Source of the DNA: Neisseria weixii
GTDB taxonomy: Bacteria; Pseudomonadota; Gammaproteobacteria; Burkholderiales; Neisseriaceae
Length of the DNA: 64,000 nt
Direction: 5' to 3'
NCBI RefSeq assembly: GCF_002327085.1
Contig: NZ_CP023429.1
Location: forward strand, 124,001 to 188,000
Part shown: piece by piece, positions 39,643 to 52,000 of the stretch
Layout of the letters: the number at the start of each line of letters is the position of its first letter
Numbering within the stretch: position 1 is the stretch's first letter
Notes under the pieces: generated by a model
Told to the model about the DNA's origin: nothing
Database searches by the model: none
What the model saw: the letters and a program-made list of their open reading frames with translations, nothing else
Made by a program: the position numbers and the translations under genes

Positions 39643-39716
39643 GCGGGTGTAGCTCAATGGTAGAGCAGAAGCCTTCCAAGCTTACGGTGAGGGTTCGATT
39701 CCCTTCACCCGCTCCA
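39643..39716 (+). tRNA. tRNA-Gly (UCC)
   Basis: Acceptor GCGGGTG/CACCCGC, D-arm GCTC-AATGGTA-GAGC, anticodon TCC at 39675-39677, T-loop GGTTCGATTCC and encoded CCA. Confidence 0.94.
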
Positions 39717-39728
39717 ATGGACAATTTA

Positions 39729-39803
<75 letters not shown>

Positions 39804-39865
39804 TCTCATTTATTTATCCACATTTTTATATTTTTAATTAAACACTTAGAATAGGATTTATTGCC

Positions 39866-41050
39866 ATGGCTAAGGAAAAATTTGAACGTAGCAAACCGCA
39901 CGTAAACGTTGGCACCATCGGTCACGTTGACCATGGTAAAACCACTCTGACTGCTGCATTGACTACGATTTTGGCTAAAAAATTCGGTGGTGCCGCTAAA
40001 GCTTACGACCAAATCGACAATGCACCGGAAGAAAAAGCCCGCGGTATTACCATTAACACCTCTCACGTAGAATACGAAACCGAAACCCGTCACTACGCAC
40101 ACGTAGACTGTCCTGGTCACGCCGACTATGTGAAAAACATGATTACCGGCGCGGCACAAATGGACGGCGCGATTTTGGTGGTATCTGCCGCTGACGGCCC
40201 TATGCCGCAAACCCGTGAGCACATCTTGTTGGGTCGCCAAGTAGGTGTACCATACATCTTGGTGTTCATGAACAAATGCGACATGGTTGACGACGAAGAG
40301 TTGTTGGAATTGGTTGAAATGGAAATTCGTGACTTGTTGTCAAGCTACGATTTCCCAGGCGACGACTGCCCGATCATCCAAGGTTCTGCGTTGAAAGCGT
40401 TGGAAGGCGATGCTGCTTACGAAGCCAAAATCTTTGAATTGGCCGATGCATTGGACAGCTACATCCCAACTCCGGAACGTGCCGTTGACAAACCATTCCT
40501 GTTGCCAATCGAAGACGTATTCTCAATTTCTGGCCGTGGTACTGTAGTAACCGGCCGTGTAGAACGCGGTATCATCCATGTAGGTGACGAGATCGAAATC
40601 GTTGGTCTGAAAGACACTGCAAAAACCACTTGTACCGGTGTGGAAATGTTCCGCAAATTGCTGGACGAAGGTCAAGCAGGTGACAACGTAGGTGTATTGT
40701 TGCGCGGTACCAAACGTGAAGAAGTTGAACGTGGTCAAGTATTGGCTAAACCGGGCTCAATCACTCCGCATACCAAATTCAAAGCAGAAGTATACGTACT
40801 GAGCAAAGAAGAAGGTGGCCGTCATACTCCGTTCTTCGCCAACTACCGTCCGCAATTCTACTTCCGTACTACTGACGTTACCGGCGCGGTAACTTTGGAG
40901 GAAGGCGTAGAAATGGTAATGCCGGGCGAAAACGTAGCGATTACGGTTGAGCTGATTGCACCAATCGCGATGGAAGAAGGCTTGCGTTTTGCGATTCGTG
41001 AAGGTGGCCGTACCGTAGGTGCCGGTGTTGTATCTTCTATCATTGCTTAA
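39866..41050 (+). CDS. tuf: Elongation factor Tu, copy 1
   Basis: A 394-residue GTPase that delivers aminoacyl-tRNA to the ribosome. G1 [10 protein letters not shown]3 [15 protein letters not shown] and G4 NKCDMVDD are all intact, as are the domain 2/3 segments ([21 protein letters not shown]). It lies between tRNA-Thr and tRNA-Trp, the tufB-type position. It is identical in the predicted protein, and apparently in all bases of the coding region, to the copy at 59560, while the flanks differ. Confidence 0.98.
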   Translation: MAKEKFERSKPHVNVGTIGHVDHGKTTLTAALTTILAKKFGGAAKAYDQIDNAPEEKARGITINTSHVEYETETRHYAHVDCPGHADYVKNMITGAAQMDGAILVVSAADGPMPQTREHILLGRQVGVPYILVFMNKCDMVDDEELLELVEMEIRDLLSSYDFPGDDCPIIQGSALKALEGDAAYEAKIFELADALDSYIPTPERAVDKPFLLPIEDVFSISGRGTVVTGRVERGIIHVGDEIEIVGLKDTAKTTCTGVEMFRKLLDEGQAGDNVGVLLRGTKREEVERGQVLAKPGSITPHTKFKAEVYVLSKEEGGRHTPFFANYRPQFYFRTTDVTGAVTLEEGVEMVMPGENVAITVELIAPIAMEEGLRFAIREGGRTVGAGVVSSIIA

Positions 41051-41058
41051 GTTTTAGA

Positions 41059-41133
41059 AGGCCAGTAGCTCAATTGGTAGAGTATCGGTCTCCAAAACCG
41101 AGGGTTGGGGTTCGAGACCCTCCTGGCCTGCCA
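41059..41133 (+). tRNA. tRNA-Trp (CCA)
   Basis: Acceptor AGGCCAG/CTGGCCT, anticodon CCA at 41092-41094 in CGGTCTCCAAAACCG, T-loop GGTTCGAGACC and encoded 3' GCCA. It starts 8 bases after the tuf stop. Confidence 0.95.
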
Positions 41134-41143
41134 AATAAAAATT

Positions 41144-41171
41144 AACCGGCCTTAGTGCCGGTTGATTTTTT
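41144..41171 (+). terminator. Intrinsic terminator between tRNA-Trp and secE
   Basis: AACCGGC-CTTAGT-GCCGGTT followed by GATTTTTTT. It probably ends the tRNA-tuf transcript; secE-nusG must then start anew or by read-through. Confidence 0.8.
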
Positions 41172-41280
41172 TGCTATTTTATTTCTATTGGTTGATTTGT
41201 TTTAACCATTGTATGACTGCGAGCAGTATATCGATATATGCTGTACATGCTGTATCCATGCTATGGAAAGTGAGTTCAAA

Positions 41281-41553
41281 ATGCCTGATCGTATGCCTGA
41301 AGATAGAGCGGATAAAGTGGGGCGGGTTGTCAAATCCGATAGCAATGTCCCTACCACACCGCAGCGCGAAGGGTTCGCTTATTTTCGAAATTCATGGATT
41401 GAATTTAAGAAAGTAGTTTGGCCGGCTCGTGATGATGCGGTCAAAATGACTGTATTTGTGGTGATTTTCGTAGCAATTTTGGCTGCGTTTATTTATGCAG
41501 TCGATACAGCGGTTTCATGGTTATTTTTTGATTTGTTATTGAAGAGGGGATAA
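41281..41553 (+). CDS. secE: SecE, preprotein translocase subunit
   Basis: A 90-residue inner-membrane subunit of SecYEG. Residues from [21 protein letters not shown] are the conserved cytoplasmic amphipathic helix, followed by the single transmembrane helix ([27 protein letters not shown]). Start is uncertain; ATG 41281 ([12 protein letters not shown]) follows GGAAAGTGAG, and ATG 41263 is possible. nusG begins 2 bases after its stop, the universal secE-nusG coupling. Confidence 0.92.
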   Translation: MPDRMPEDRADKVGRVVKSDSNVPTTPQREGFAYFRNSWIEFKKVVWPARDDAVKMTVFVVIFVAILAAFIYAVDTAVSWLFFDLLLKRG

Positions 41554-41555
41554 AA

Positions 41556-42089
41556 ATGTCAAAACGTTGGTATGTTGTACAGGCTTATTCCGGCTTTGAA
41601 AAAAATGTCCAAAAAACATTGAAAGAGCGTATTTCGCGCGAAGGGATGGAAGAGTATTTCGGCCAAGTGCTGGTTCCGGTCGAAGAGGTGGTTGATATTA
41701 AAAATGGCCGCCGTACTATCAGTGAGCGTAAATTTTACCCTGGCTATGTCTTGGTTGAAATGGAAATGACCGATGAGTCATGGCATTTGGTAAAAAGTAC
41801 TCCGCGTGTATCTGGTTTTATTGGTGGTACTGCCAATCGCCCATTGCCTATTTCTCAACGTGAAGCTGATGTAATTATGCAACAGGTTCGCACCGGTGTT
41901 GAAAAACCAAAACCAAAAGTTGAATTTGAAGTGGGTCAATCGGTTCGTGTTAATGACGGTCCTTTTGCTGATTTCAATGGCGTGGTAGATGAGGTTAATT
42001 ACGAGCGTAATAAGCTGCGTGTTTCTGTGCAGATTTTTGGTCGTGAAACACCCGTTGAGTTGGAATTTGGCCAGGTCGAAAAGATTTAA
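41556..42089 (+). CDS. nusG: Transcription antitermination factor NusG
   Basis: 177 residues: N-terminal NGN domain ([37 protein letters not shown]) and C-terminal KOW domain ([23 protein letters not shown]). It binds RNA polymerase at the clamp and links it to Rho or S10. RBS GAGGGGA. rplK follows after about 107 bases. Normal length. Confidence 0.97.
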   Translation: MSKRWYVVQAYSGFEKNVQKTLKERISREGMEEYFGQVLVPVEEVVDIKNGRRTISERKFYPGYVLVEMEMTDESWHLVKSTPRVSGFIGGTANRPLPISQREADVIMQQVRTGVEKPKPKVEFEVGQSVRVNDGPFADFNGVVDEVNYERNKLRVSVQIFGRETPVELEFGQVEKI

Positions 42090-42196
42090 TCGAATTAATG
42101 TCTTGAATTAAAATACATTAAGTTTTATAATTAAAAATTCGTTTTGGGAAGCGGAATGGTTCTGCGTTATACCCGTCTTTTAGGAGTCTTTTTAAA

Positions 42197-42628
42197 GTGG
42201 CAAAGAAAATTGTAGGCTACATTAAGCTGCAAATTGGTGCAGGTAAAGCCAACCCATCTCCTCCAGTTGGTCCGGCATTGGGTCAACGTGGTTTGAACAT
42301 TATGGAATTCTGTAAAGCATTTAATGCTGCAACCCAAGGTATGGAACCTGGTTTGCCGATTCCTGTTGTGATTACTGCATTTGCAGATAAATCATTCACA
42401 TTTGTGATGAAAACGCCTCCGGCTTCTATCTTGTTGAAAAAAGCTGCTAGTCTGCAAAAAGGTAGTGCCAATCCATTAACCAATAAAGTGGGTAAAGTAA
42501 CTCGCGCTCAATTGGAAGAAATCGCGAAAACCAAAGAGCCTGATTTGACGGCTTCTGATTTGGATGCTGCGGTGCGTACTATTGCTGGCTCAGCCCGTTC
42601 TATGGGCTTGGATGTGGAGGGTGTGTAA
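42197..42628 (+). CDS. rplK: 50S ribosomal protein L11 (GTG start)
   Basis: 143 residues ([31 protein letters not shown]). The start codon is GTG at 42197, preceded by TAGGAGTC; no ATG is available at the right place. L11 forms part of the GTPase-associated centre and binds 23S rRNA near position 1067. rplA starts inside the stop (TAATG), so the pair is translationally coupled and probably controlled by L1. Confidence 0.97.
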   Translation: MAKKIVGYIKLQIGAGKANPSPPVGPALGQRGLNIMEFCKAFNAATQGMEPGLPIPVVITAFADKSFTFVMKTPPASILLKKAASLQKGSANPLTNKVGKVTRAQLEEIAKTKEPDLTASDLDAAVRTIAGSARSMGLDVEGV

Positions 42629-43323
42629 TGGCTAAAGTTTCTAAACGATTGAAAGCTTTGCGCTCTTCTGTTGAAGCGAATAAATTGTATGCAATTGATG
42701 AAGCAATTAGTTTGGTGAAAAATGCCGCAACTGCTAAATTTGATGAGTCAGTTGATGTGTCATTCAACTTGGGTGTAGATCCTCGTAAATCTGACCAAGT
42801 AATTCGTGGTTCAGTAGTATTGCCTAAAGGTACCGGTAAAACCACTCGCGTGGCTGTATTTGCTCAAGGTGCTAATGCTGATGCTGCTAAAGAAGCCGGT
42901 GCTGATGTTGTCGGTTTCGATGATTTGGCTGCTGAAATTAAAGGCGGTAACTTGAACTTTGACGTTGTGATTGCTTCTCCGGATGCAATGCGTATTGTCG
43001 GTCAGTTGGGTACTATCTTGGGGCCACGTGGTTTGATGCCTAACCCTAAAGTAGGTACCGTGACCCCTAATGTTGCTGAAGCTGTGAAAAACGCTAAAGC
43101 CGGTCAAGTACAATACCGTACTGATAAAGCAGGTATCGTGCATGCTACCATCGGTCGCGCTTCATTTGCTGAAGCCGATTTGAAGGAGAACTTTGACGCA
43201 TTGCTGGACGCTATCGTTAAAGCAAAACCTGCTGCTGCAAAAGGCCAATACTTACGTAAAGTTGCCGTTTCAAGCACAATGGGTTTAGGTGTTCGCGTAG
43301 ATACTTCTAGCGTAAACAACTAA
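42628..43323 (+). CDS. rplA: 50S ribosomal protein L1
   Basis: 231 residues with the L1 signature ([15 protein letters not shown]) and SNMRIVGQL-like [17 protein letters not shown]. It binds the L1 stalk of 23S rRNA and, in other bacteria, represses its own operon. ATG overlaps the rplK stop by one base. A hairpin at 43331-43356 follows and opens the rplJ leader. Confidence 0.97.
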   Translation: MAKVSKRLKALRSSVEANKLYAIDEAISLVKNAATAKFDESVDVSFNLGVDPRKSDQVIRGSVVLPKGTGKTTRVAVFAQGANADAAKEAGADVVGFDDLAAEIKGGNLNFDVVIASPDAMRIVGQLGTILGPRGLMPNPKVGTVTPNVAEAVKNAKAGQVQYRTDKAGIVHATIGRASFAEADLKENFDALLDAIVKAKPAAAKGQYLRKVAVSSTMGLGVRVDTSSVNN

Positions 43324-43546
43324 GAATTTTCAGACGGTCTTCTTGAAGACTGTCTGGATTTGGGCTACTTAAAAATATTAAGTAGATGTCCAAGACCGTA
43401 GGGATCGTAAGATTTAATCGTTATTGCCCTACGCAGACGGTAGTCCTGAAACAAATTGCAAGAAAGCTTGTAAGATGTCTTTTTAGGTTACCGCGCTGGT
43501 GGAATACTGAGAAAGTATTCTGTTGATAAACAGTGGGAGGTAGACC
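43324..43546 (+). promoter_or_regulatory. rplJ-rplL leader (probable L10 autoregulatory region)
   Basis: This 223-base spacer between rplA and rplJ holds AGACGGTCTTC/GAAGACTGTCT (43331-43356), a hairpin, and further paired segments. In bacteria the region immediately before rplJ carries the mRNA structure bound by L10-(L7/L12)4 to repress translation. The call follows position and foldable sequence. Confidence 0.65.
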
Positions 43547-44047
43547 TTGAGTCTCAATATTGAAACCAAGAAGGTGGCCGTTGAAGAGATTAGTGCAGCG
43601 ATTGCCAATGCACAAACTCTGGTGGTTGCCGAGTATCGCGGTATCAGTGTTGCCAGCATGACAGAGCTGCGTGCAAATGCACGTAAAGAGGGCGTATACT
43701 TGCGCGTTCTGAAAAATACTTTGGCTCGTCGTGCAGTAGAAGGTACTTCATTTGCAGGTTTGGCAGATCACATGGTGGGTCCGCTGGTTTATGCTGCTTC
43801 TGAAGATGCTGTAGCTGCTGCAAAAGTGCTGCATCAATTCGCGAAAAAAGATGACAAAATCGTTATTAAGGCTGGTTCTTATAATGGCGACGTACTGGAT
43901 GCTGATCAAGTAAACGAGTTGGCTTCTATTCCTAGCCGTGAAGAATTGCTGTCTAAACTGTTGTATGTTATGCAGGCACCTGTTGCCGGCTTTGCACGCG
44001 GTTTGGCTGCATTGGCTGAGAAAAAAGCTGGCGAAGAAGCTGCTTAA
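43547..44047 (+). CDS. rplJ: 50S ribosomal protein L10 (TTG start)
   Basis: 166 residues ([31 protein letters not shown]). The start is TTG at 43547 behind a strong RBS (GGGAGG). L10 is the base of the stalk and carries the L7/L12 dimers through its C-terminal helix ([19 protein letters not shown]). A rare start codon fits the tight translational control expected here. Confidence 0.95.
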   Translation: MSLNIETKKVAVEEISAAIANAQTLVVAEYRGISVASMTELRANARKEGVYLRVLKNTLARRAVEGTSFAGLADHMVGPLVYAASEDAVAAAKVLHQFAKKDDKIVIKAGSYNGDVLDADQVNELASIPSREELLSKLLYVMQAPVAGFARGLAALAEKKAGEEAA

Positions 44048-44104
44048 TCGATTTTGTTTCATTTGAAGATTAATTTTTAATACAATATTTGGAGTTTAAA
44101 TAGC

Positions 44105-44476
44105 ATGGCTATTACTAAAGAAGACATTTTGGAAGCCGTTGGTTCTTTGACCGTTATGGAATTGAACGACTTGGTTAAAGCTTTTGAAGAAAAATTCGGC
44201 GTTTCTGCTGCTGCCGTTGCTGTTGCCGGTCCTGCTGGTGCTGGTGCCGCTGCTGCTGAAGAAAAAACTGAATTCGACGTAGTATTGGCTTCTGCCGGCG
44301 AACAAAAAGTTGGTGTGATTAAAGTGGTTCGTGCCATCACTGGTTTGGGCTTGAAAGAAGCTAAAGACATCGTTGACGGCGCACCTAAAACACTTAAAGA
44401 GGGTGTTTCTAAAGCTGAAGCCGAAGACATTCAAAAACAACTGGAAGAAGCCGGCGCTAAAGTCGAAATCAAATAA
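44105..44476 (+). CDS. rplL: 50S ribosomal protein L7/L12
   Basis: 123 residues: N-terminal dimerisation domain ([30 protein letters not shown]), Ala/Gly-rich hinge ([13 protein letters not shown]) and C-terminal factor-binding domain ([27 protein letters not shown]). RBS GGAG at 44091. It is followed by an attenuator and then rpoB. Confidence 0.97.
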   Translation: MAITKEDILEAVGSLTVMELNDLVKAFEEKFGVSAAAVAVAGPAGAGAAAAEEKTEFDVVLASAGEQKVGVIKVVRAITGLGLKEAKDIVDGAPKTLKEGVSKAEAEDIQKQLEEAGAKVEIK

Positions 44477-44498
44477 TCATCATTTGATACTTTCAGTA

Positions 44499-44528
44499 AA
44501 GGCTGGCAGATATCTGCCAGCCTTATTT
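44499..44528 (+). terminator. rplL-rpoB attenuator
   Basis: AAGGCTGGCAGATATCTGCCAGCCTT is a 13-base perfect stem followed by ATTTTG, a weak T-run. This position is where partial termination sets the ratio of ribosomal proteins to RNA polymerase in many bacteria. Confidence 0.85.
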
Positions 44529-44554
44529 TGCGTTTTAATCAAGCATAAAATAAT

Positions 44555-44608
44555 TATTTACATTTATTTGCATTTGCGCCTTGAAATAAATATAAATAAA
44601 TGTAAATA
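44555..44608. repeat. Perfect 15-base AT-rich inverted repeat before rpoB
   Basis: TATTTACATTTATTT (44555-44569) and AAATAAATGTAAATA (44594-44608) are exact inverted copies around a 24-base loop. It lies between the rplL attenuator and the rpoB start and is not DUS-related. Confidence 0.75.
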
Positions 44609-44678
44609 GCATCACAAAATTGTCGTCGCAAAGTTTTTCAGACGGCATTTCTATTCAAAGCCACCCTTCGGAGTGTAT

Positions 44679-47600
44679 ATGAACTATTCGTTTACCGAGA
44701 AAAAACGTATCCGTAAGAGTTTTGCCAAACGAGAGAACGTATTGGAAGTTCCCTTTTTGCTGGCAACTCAAATTGATTCTTATGCAAAATTTCTGCAATT
44801 AGAAAATGCTTTCGACCAACGTACCGATGATGGTCTGCAAGCAGCATTCAATTCTATTTTCCCAATCGTCAGCCACAATGGCTATGCACGCCTGGAATTT
44901 GTCCATTACACCTTGGGTGATCCGCTGTTTGATATTTCTGAATGTCAATTGCGCGGTATTACTTACGCTGCGCCTTTGCGCGCACGCATCCGCTTGGTGA
45001 TTTTGGATAAAGAAGCCTCTAAACCGACCGTAAAAGAAGTGCGCGAAAACGAAGTATACATGGGTGAAATCCCATTGATGACGCCGAGCGGCTCTTTTGT
45101 CATTAATGGTACCGAGCGCGTTATCGTTTCTCAGTTACACCGTTCCCCAGGTGTATTCTTTGAGCATGACCGCGGTAAAACTCATTCTTCGGGTAAATTA
45201 TTGTTCTCTGCCCGCATTATTCCTTACCGTGGCTCATGGTTGGATTTTGAGTTTGATCCGAAAGATCAACTGTATTTCCGTATTGACCGTCGCCGTAAGA
45301 TGCCGGTAACCATTTTGTTGAAAGCACTGGGTTACAATAACGAGCAGATTTTGGATACCTTCTACGACAAAGAAACCTTCTTCTTGTCAAAAAGCGGTGT
45401 GCAAACCGAATTGATTCCAGGCCGTCTGAAAGGCGAAACCGCTAAAACCGATATTGTTGATGCCGAAGGTAACGTTTTGGTAACCAAGGGCAAACGCATT
45501 ACCGCTAAAAATATCCGCGATATTGCCAATGCCGGTTTGACCCGTTTGGATGTTGACCCTGAAACCTTATTGGGCAAAGTATTGGCTGCTGATTTGATCG
45601 TGCCGGATACCGGTGAAGTATTGGCTGTGGCCAACGATGAAATCACCGAAGAGTTGTTGGCGAAACTGGATATCCACGGTATTGAGCAAGTCACCACTCT
45701 GTACATCAATGAATTGGACCAAGGCGGTTACATTTCCAGCACGTTGCGTACAGATGAAACCGCCGACCAACAAGCTGCCCGTGTGGCGATTTACCGTATG
45801 ATGCGTCCGGGCGAACCGCCTACCGAAGAGGCTGTGGAAATGCTCTTCAACCGCTTGTTCTTCAGTGAAGACAGCTATGACTTGTCGCGTGTAGGCCGTA
45901 TGAAATTCAATACCCGCACCTATGAGCAAAAATTGTCTGAAACGCAACAAGGTTCTTGGTATGGCCGTTTATTAAATGAAACCTTTGCCGGTGCGGCTGA
46001 AAAAGGTGGTTACGTACTGAGCATTGAAGATATTGTGGCTTCGATTGCAACGTTGGTTGAGTTGCGTAACGGTCACGGTGAAGTGGACGATATCGACCAC
46101 TTGGGTAACCGTCGTGTGCGTTCTGTTGGTGAATTGACTGAAAACCAATTCCGCAGCGGCTTGGCTCGTGTTGAACGCGCAGTGAAAGAGCGTTTGAATC
46201 AAGCAGAATCTGAAAACCTGATGCCACATGATTTGATCAATGCCAAACCCGTTTCTGCTGCCATTAAAGAATTCTTCGGTTCAAGCCAGTTGAGCCAATT
46301 TATGGATCAAACCAACCCATTGTCAGAAGTAACGCATAAACGTCGTGTTTCTGCCTTGGGCCCGGGTGGTTTGACCCGTGAGCGTGCCGGCTTTGAGGTA
46401 CGTGACGTACATCCGACCCACTATGGCCGTGTATGTCCGATTGAAACACCTGAAGGCCCGAACATTGGTTTGATTAACTCGCTGTCTGTTTACGCGCGTA
46501 CTAATGATTATGGTTTTTTGGAAACGCCATACCGCCGTGTGATTGACGGTAAAGTAACCACTGAAATCGATTATTTGTCGGCGATCGAAGAAGGCCGTTA
46601 TGTGATTGCACAGGCAAATGCCGAATTGGATGCCGAAGGTAACCTGATCGGTGATTTAGTAACATGTCGTGAAAAAGGCGAAACCATCATGTCTACGCCT
46701 GACCGCGTGCAATACATGGACGTAGCAACCGGTCAAGTGGTATCGGTAGCGGCTTCCCTGATTCCGTTCTTGGAACACGATGACGCGAACCGTGCCTTGA
46801 TGGGCGCTAACATGCAACGTCAGGCCGTGCCTTGTTTGCGCCCAGAAAAACCGATGGTCGGTACTGGCATCGAACGTTCGGTAGCTGTGGACTCGGCAAC
46901 TGCGATTGTGGCCCGTCGTGGCGGCGTAGTGGAATATGTTGATGCCAACCGCGTAGTGATTCGTGTACATGACGATGAGGCAACTGCCGGTGAAGTAGGC
47001 GTGGACATCTACAATCTGGTGAAGTTTACCCGCTCTAACCAATCGACCAACATCAACCAACGTCCGGCCGTAAAAGTAGGCGATGTGTTGCAGCGCGGCG
47101 ACTTGGTAGCTGACGGCGCTTCAACCGATTTGGGTGAATTGGCGCTGGGACAAAACATGACCATCGCCTTTATGCCTTGGAACGGTTACAACTACGAAGA
47201 CTCGATTTTATTGTCTGAAAAAGTGGCTGCTGATGACCGCTATACCTCGATTCACATTGAAGAATTGAACGTTGTGGCGCGTGATACCAAGCTGGGCGCC
47301 GAGGATATTACCCGCGATATTCCGAACTTGTCAGAGCGCATGCAAAACCGTCTGGACGATTCCGGTATTGTGTACATCGGTGCTGAAGTAGAAGCCGGCG
47401 ACGTGTTGGTGGGCAAAGTGACCCCGAAAGGCGAAACCCAATTGACGCCTGAAGAGAAACTGTTGCGTGCTATTTTCGGTGAGAAAGCGTCTGATGTAAA
47501 AGACACTTCATTGCGTATGCCGACCGGTATGAGCGGCACAGTGATTGACGTACAAGTGTTTACCCGCGAAGGTATCCAACGCGACAAACGTGCCCAATCG

Positions 47601-48857
47601 ATTATTGACTCTGAGTTGAAACGCTACCGTCAAGACTTGAGCGATCAATTGCGTATTTTTGATAACGATGCTTTTGATCGTATCGAGCGTATGATAGTCG
47701 GTCAAAAAGCTAACGGTGGTCCGATGAAGTTGGCCAAAGGCAGTGAAATTACAGCCGAATACTTGGCTTCTGCCGCCAGCAAACACGATTGGTTTGACAT
47801 CCGTTTGGCCGATGAAGATTTGGCCAAACAATTAGAGCTGATTAAGCTGAGTCTGCAACAAAAACGCGAAGAAGCGGACGAGTTGTATGAAGTGAAGAAG
47901 AAAAAGCTGACTCAAGGCGACGAATTGCAGCCGGGCGTACAAAAAATGGTAAAAGTATTCATCGCCATCAAACGTCGTCTGCAAGCCGGTGACAAAATGG
48001 CCGGCCGCCACGGTAATAAAGGTGTGGTATCACGTATTCTGCCGGTGGAAGATATGCCTTACATGGCAGACGGCCGTCCGGTTGACATCGTATTGAACCC
48101 ATTGGGCGTACCATCGCGTATGAACATCGGTCAGATTTTGGAAGTGCACTTGGGCTGGGCGGCAAAAGGCATCGGTGAACGCATTGACCGCATGCTTAAA
48201 GAGCAGCGCAAAGCCAGCGAATTGCGTGAATTCTTGAATAAGTTGTACAACAACAGCGGTAAGCAAGAAGACCTCGATAGCTTGAGCGATGATGAAATCA
48301 TCGAATTGGCTTCCAACCTGCGTAAAGGTGCTTCTTTCGCTTCTCCGGTATTCGACGGTGCGAAAGAATCTGAAATCCGTGACATGCTGAATTTGGCTTA
48401 CCCAAGTGACGATCCTGAAGTGGAAAAATTGGGCTTTAACGATACCAAAACCCAAATTACCCTTTACGATGGCCGTTCAGGCGAAGCTTTCGACCGCCGC
48501 GTAACCGTAGGCGTAATGCACTACTTGAAACTGCACCACTTGGTTGACGAGAAAATGCACGCCCGTTCGACCGGTCCTTACAGCTTGGTGACCCAACAGC
48601 CTCTGGGCGGTAAAGCGCAGTTCGGTGGACAACGTTTCGGTGAGATGGAGGTTTGGGCGCTGGAGGCTTACGGTGCCGCTTACACGCTGCAAGAAATGTT
48701 GACCGTGAAGTCTGATGACGTGACAGGTCGTACCAAAATGTATGAAAACATTGTGAAAGGCGAGCACAAAATCGACGCCGGTATGCCTGAATCCTTCAAC
48801 GTATTGGTTAAAGAGATTCGCTCATTGGGCTTGGATATTGATTTGGAACGTTACTAA
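44679..48857 (+). CDS. rpoB: RNA polymerase beta subunit
   Basis: The 1392-residue beta subunit (start [32 protein letters not shown]). The rifampicin region reads [22 protein letters not shown], then [14 protein letters not shown], and contains the wild-type His and Ser of the resistance-determining segment. The C-terminal module ([20 protein letters not shown]) contacts beta-prime. The gene is intact over 4.2 kb. Its neighbour rpoC begins 169 bases downstream after a DUS hairpin. Confidence 0.98.
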   Translation: MNYSFTEKKRIRKSFAKRENVLEVPFLLATQIDSYAKFLQLENAFDQRTDDGLQAAFNSIFPIVSHNGYARLEFVHYTLGDPLFDISECQLRGITYAAPLRARIRLVILDKEASKPTVKEVRENEVYMGEIPLMTPSGSFVINGTERVIVSQLHRSPGVFFEHDRGKTHSSGKLLFSARIIPYRGSWLDFEFDPKDQLYFRIDRRRKMPVTILLKALGYNNEQILDTFYDKETFFLSKSGVQTELIPGRLKGETAKTDIVDAEGNVLVTKGKRITAKNIRDIANAGLTRLDVDPETLLGKVLAADLIVPDTGEVLAVANDEITEELLAKLDIHGIEQVTTLYINELDQGGYISSTLRTDETADQQAARVAIYRMMRPGEPPTEEAVEMLFNRLFFSEDSYDLSRVGRMKFNTRTYEQKLSETQQGSWYGRLLNETFAGAAEKGGYVLSIEDIVASIATLVELRNGHGEVDDIDHLGNRRVRSVGELTENQFRSGLARVERAVKERLNQAESENLMPHDLINAKPVSAAIKEFFGSSQLSQFMDQTNPLSEVTHKRRVSALGPGGLTRERAGFEVRDVHPTHYGRVCPIETPEGPNIGLINSLSVYARTNDYGFLETPYRRVIDGKVTTEIDYLSAIEEGRYVIAQANAELDAEGNLIGDLVTCREKGETIMSTPDRVQYMDVATGQVVSVAASLIPFLEHDDANRALMGANMQRQAVPCLRPEKPMVGTGIERSVAVDSATAIVARRGGVVEYVDANRVVIRVHDDEATAGEVGVDIYNLVKFTRSNQSTNINQRPAVKVGDVLQRGDLVADGASTDLGELALGQNMTIAFMPWNGYNYEDSILLSEKVAADDRYTSIHIEELNVVARDTKLGAEDITRDIPNLSERMQNRLDDSGIVYIGAEVEAGDVLVGKVTPKGETQLTPEEKLLRAIFGEKASDVKDTSLRMPTGMSGTVIDVQVFTREGIQRDKRAQSIIDSELKRYRQDLSDQLRIFDNDAFDRIERMIVGQKANGGPMKLAKGSEITAEYLASAASKHDWFDIRLADEDLAKQLELIKLSLQQKREEADELYEVKKKKLTQGDELQPGVQKMVKVFIAIKRRLQAGDKMAGRHGNKGVVSRILPVEDMPYMADGRPVDIVLNPLGVPSRMNIGQILEVHLGWAAKGIGERIDRMLKEQRKASELREFLNKLYNNSGKQEDLDSLSDDEIIELASNLRKGASFASPVFDGAKESEIRDMLNLAYPSDDPEVEKLGFNDTKTQITLYDGRSGEAFDRRVTVGVMHYLKLHHLVDEKMHARSTGPYSLVTQQPLGGKAQFGGQRFGEMEVWALEAYGAAYTLQEMLTVKSDDVTGRTKMYENIVKGEHKIDAGMPESFNVLVKEIRSLGLDIDLERY

Positions 48858-48864
48858 ACGACGC

Positions 48865-48907
48865 TTTCAGACGGCCTCTTCTATTTTTAGCAATAGGCCG
48901 TCTGAAA
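48865..48907. terminator. DUS pair between rpoB and rpoC
   Basis: TTTCAGACGGCCT and AGGCCGTCTGAAA flank CTTCTATTTTTAGCAAT. A terminator-like structure here is unusual since rpoB and rpoC are normally co-transcribed; a second DUS follows at 48948-48959. Confidence 0.6.
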
Positions 48908-49026
48908 GGACACGGTGCATTAAGCCGGCCATCACAAAAATGTTTAAAGGCCGTCTGAAAAGCTGTGTCATTCCATCTGAATCCTGATCTGCCAAGCGGT
49001 AAAAATACTTCCTTCAAGGAGCAAAA

Positions 49027-52000
49027 ATGAATTTGTTGAACTTATTTAATCCGTTACAAACAGCGGGCATGGAAGAAGAGTTTGATGCCATTAAAATAGG
49101 CATCGCCTCTCCGGATACCATCCGCTCTTGGTCTTACGGTGAAGTGAAAAAGCCGGAAACCATCAACTACCGTACGTTCAAACCGGAGCGCGACGGTTTG
49201 TTCTGCGCCAAAATTTTCGGCCCGGTGAAAGACTACGAATGTTTGTGCGGTAAATACAAGCGCTTGAAATTTAAAGGCGTAACCTGTGAAAAATGTGGCG
49301 TAGAAGTGACTTTGTCTAAAGTTCGTCGTGAGCGCATGGGACACATCGAATTGGCTGCGCCTGTTGCCCACATCTGGTTTTTGAAATCACTGCCGTCACG
49401 CTTGGGTATGGTTTTAGACATGACCCTGCGCGACATCGAACGCGTATTGTACTTTGAAGCCTTTGTGGTGACTGATCCGGGTATGACCCCGCTGCAACGC
49501 CGTCAATTGCTGACCGAAGACGATTACTACAACAAATTGGACGAATACGGCGACGATTTCGATGCCAAGATGGGTGCTGAAGGTATCCGCGAATTGCTGC
49601 GAACATTAGATGTGGCCGGTGAAATCGAAATATTGCGTCAAGAATTGGAATCAACAGGTTCTGACACCAAAATCAAAAAAATCGCCAAACGTTTGAAAGT
49701 GTTGGAAGCGTTCCATCGTTCAGGTATGAAACTTGAGTGGATGATTATGGACGTGTTGCCGGTATTGCCGCCTGATTTGCGTCCGTTGGTGCCTTTGGAT
49801 GGCGGCCGTTTTGCCACTTCCGATTTGAATGATCTGTACCGTCGCGTGATTAACCGTAATAACCGTCTCAAACGTTTGTTGGAGTTGAGCGCACCGGACA
49901 TCATTGTACGCAACGAAAAACGTATGCTGCAAGAAGCAGTCGACAGCTTGTTGGATAATGGCCGTCGCGGTAAAGCCATGACCGGTGCGAACAAGCGCCC
50001 ACTGAAATCGTTGGCCGACATGATTAAAGGTAAGGGCGGCCGCTTCCGTCAAAATCTGTTGGGTAAACGTGTGGACTATTCTGGCCGTTCGGTGATTACC
50101 GTGGGCCCTTACCTGCGCCTACACCAATGTGGTCTGCCCAAAAAAATGGCTTTGGAGCTGTTCAAACCGTTTATTTTCCACAAGCTGGAAAAACAAGGCT
50201 TGGCAACCACCGTTAAAGCGGCTAAAAAATTGGTTGAGCAAGAAGTACCGGAAGTATGGGACATCTTGGAAGAAGTCATCCGCGAACACCCAATCATGCT
50301 GAACCGTGCGCCGACGCTGCACCGTTTGGGTATTCAAGCATTTGAGCCGATTCTGATTGAAGGCAAAGCCATTCAGTTACACCCATTGGTGTGTGCCGCG
50401 TTTAATGCCGACTTTGACGGTGACCAAATGGCGGTTCACGTTCCATTGAGCTTGGAAGCGCAAATGGAAGCACGCACTTTGATGCTGGCTTCGAACAACG
50501 TATTGTCTCCGGCCAACGGCGAACCGATTATCGTACCGTCTCAAGACATCGTATTGGGTCTGTACTACATGACCCGCGACCGCATCAACGCTAAAGGCGA
50601 AGGCAGCCTGTTTGCCGACGTGAAAGAAGTACACCGCGCGTACCACACTAAACAAGTGGAGTTGGGTACCAAAATCACTGTGCGCCTGCGTGAATGGGTG
50701 AAAAATGAAAACGGTGAATTAGAGCCGGTAGTCAACCGCTACGAAACCACCGTAGGCCGTGCTTTGTTGAGCGAAATTCTGCCTAAAGGCCTGCCGTTTG
50801 AATACATTAACAAGGCACTGAAGAAAAAAGAAATTTCTAAGCTGATTAACGCCTCATTCCGCCTGTGCGGCCTGCGCGACACCGTGATTTTTGCCGACCA
50901 CCTGATGTACACCGGTTTTGCATATGCAGCTAAAGGCGGTATCTCAATTGCGGTCGACGATATGGAAATTCCGAAAGAAAAAGCCGTATTGCTGGCCGAA
51001 GCGCAAGCCGAAGTGAAAGAAATCCAAGACCAATACCGTCAAGGTTTGGTGACCAACGGCGAACGCTACAACAAAGTGGTCGATATTTGGGGACGTGCCG
51101 GTGACCGCATTGCCAAAGCGATGATGGACAACCTGTCTACCCAAAAAGTAATTGACCGCGAAGGCAACGAAGTGGATCAAGAGTCGTTCAACTCCATCTA
51201 TATGATGGCCGATTCCGGTGCCCGTGGTTCGGCAGCCCAGATTAAACAGCTTTCCGGTATGCGTGGTCTGATGGCCAAACCGGACGGCTCGATTATCGAA
51301 ACGCCGATTACGTCTAACTTCCGTGAAGGTCTGACCGTATTGCAATACTTTATTGCGACCCACGGTGCGCGTAAAGGTCTTGCCGATACCGCCTTGAAAA
51401 CCGCAAACTCCGGTTACTTGACCCGCCGTTTGGTGGACGTGACCCAAGACTTGGTGGTGGTGGAAGACGATTGCGGCACAACTGATGGCTTCGTAATGAA
51501 AGCCGTGGTACAAGGTGGTGACGTGATTGAAGCCTTGCGCGACCGTATTTTGGGCCGTGTGACTGCTTCCGATGTGGTTGACCCGTCAACAGGCGAAACC
51601 TTGGTAGAGGCCGGTACTTTATTGAACGAAAAACTGGTTGACATGATTGACCAATCTGGTGTGGATGAAGTGAAAGTACGCACGCCGATTACCTGTAAAA
51701 CCCGTCACGGTTTGTGTGCCCAATGTTACGGCCGTGACTTGGCGCGCGGTAAACTGGTAAATGCAGGTGAAGCGGTCGGTGTGATTGCCGCCCAATCAAT
51801 TGGTGAGCCGGGTACCCAGCTGACCATGCGTACCTTCCACATCGGTGGTGCGGCTTCCCGAGCAGCTGCTGCCAGCCAAGTGGAAGCCAAATCTAACGGT
51901 ACCGCACGTTTCAGCAGCCAAATGCGTTATGTTGCCAACAACAAAGGCGAACTGGTGGTGATTGGCCGTTCTTGCGAAGTGGTGATTCACGATGACATCG

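Noticed and set aside
39806..40240. Long open frames opposite both tuf genes (about 144-157 codons)
   Set aside because: Antisense shadows of a strongly codon-biased gene; the same reading appears at both tuf copies and has no RBS or domain.
44373..44609. 78-codon frame overlapping the end of rplL
   Set aside because: An out-of-frame shadow extending through the attenuator and AT-rich inverted repeat.
48865..48907. DUS pair as proof that rpoB and rpoC are separate transcripts
   Set aside because: The stem is weak with a 17-base loop and no long T-run; read-through is likely.
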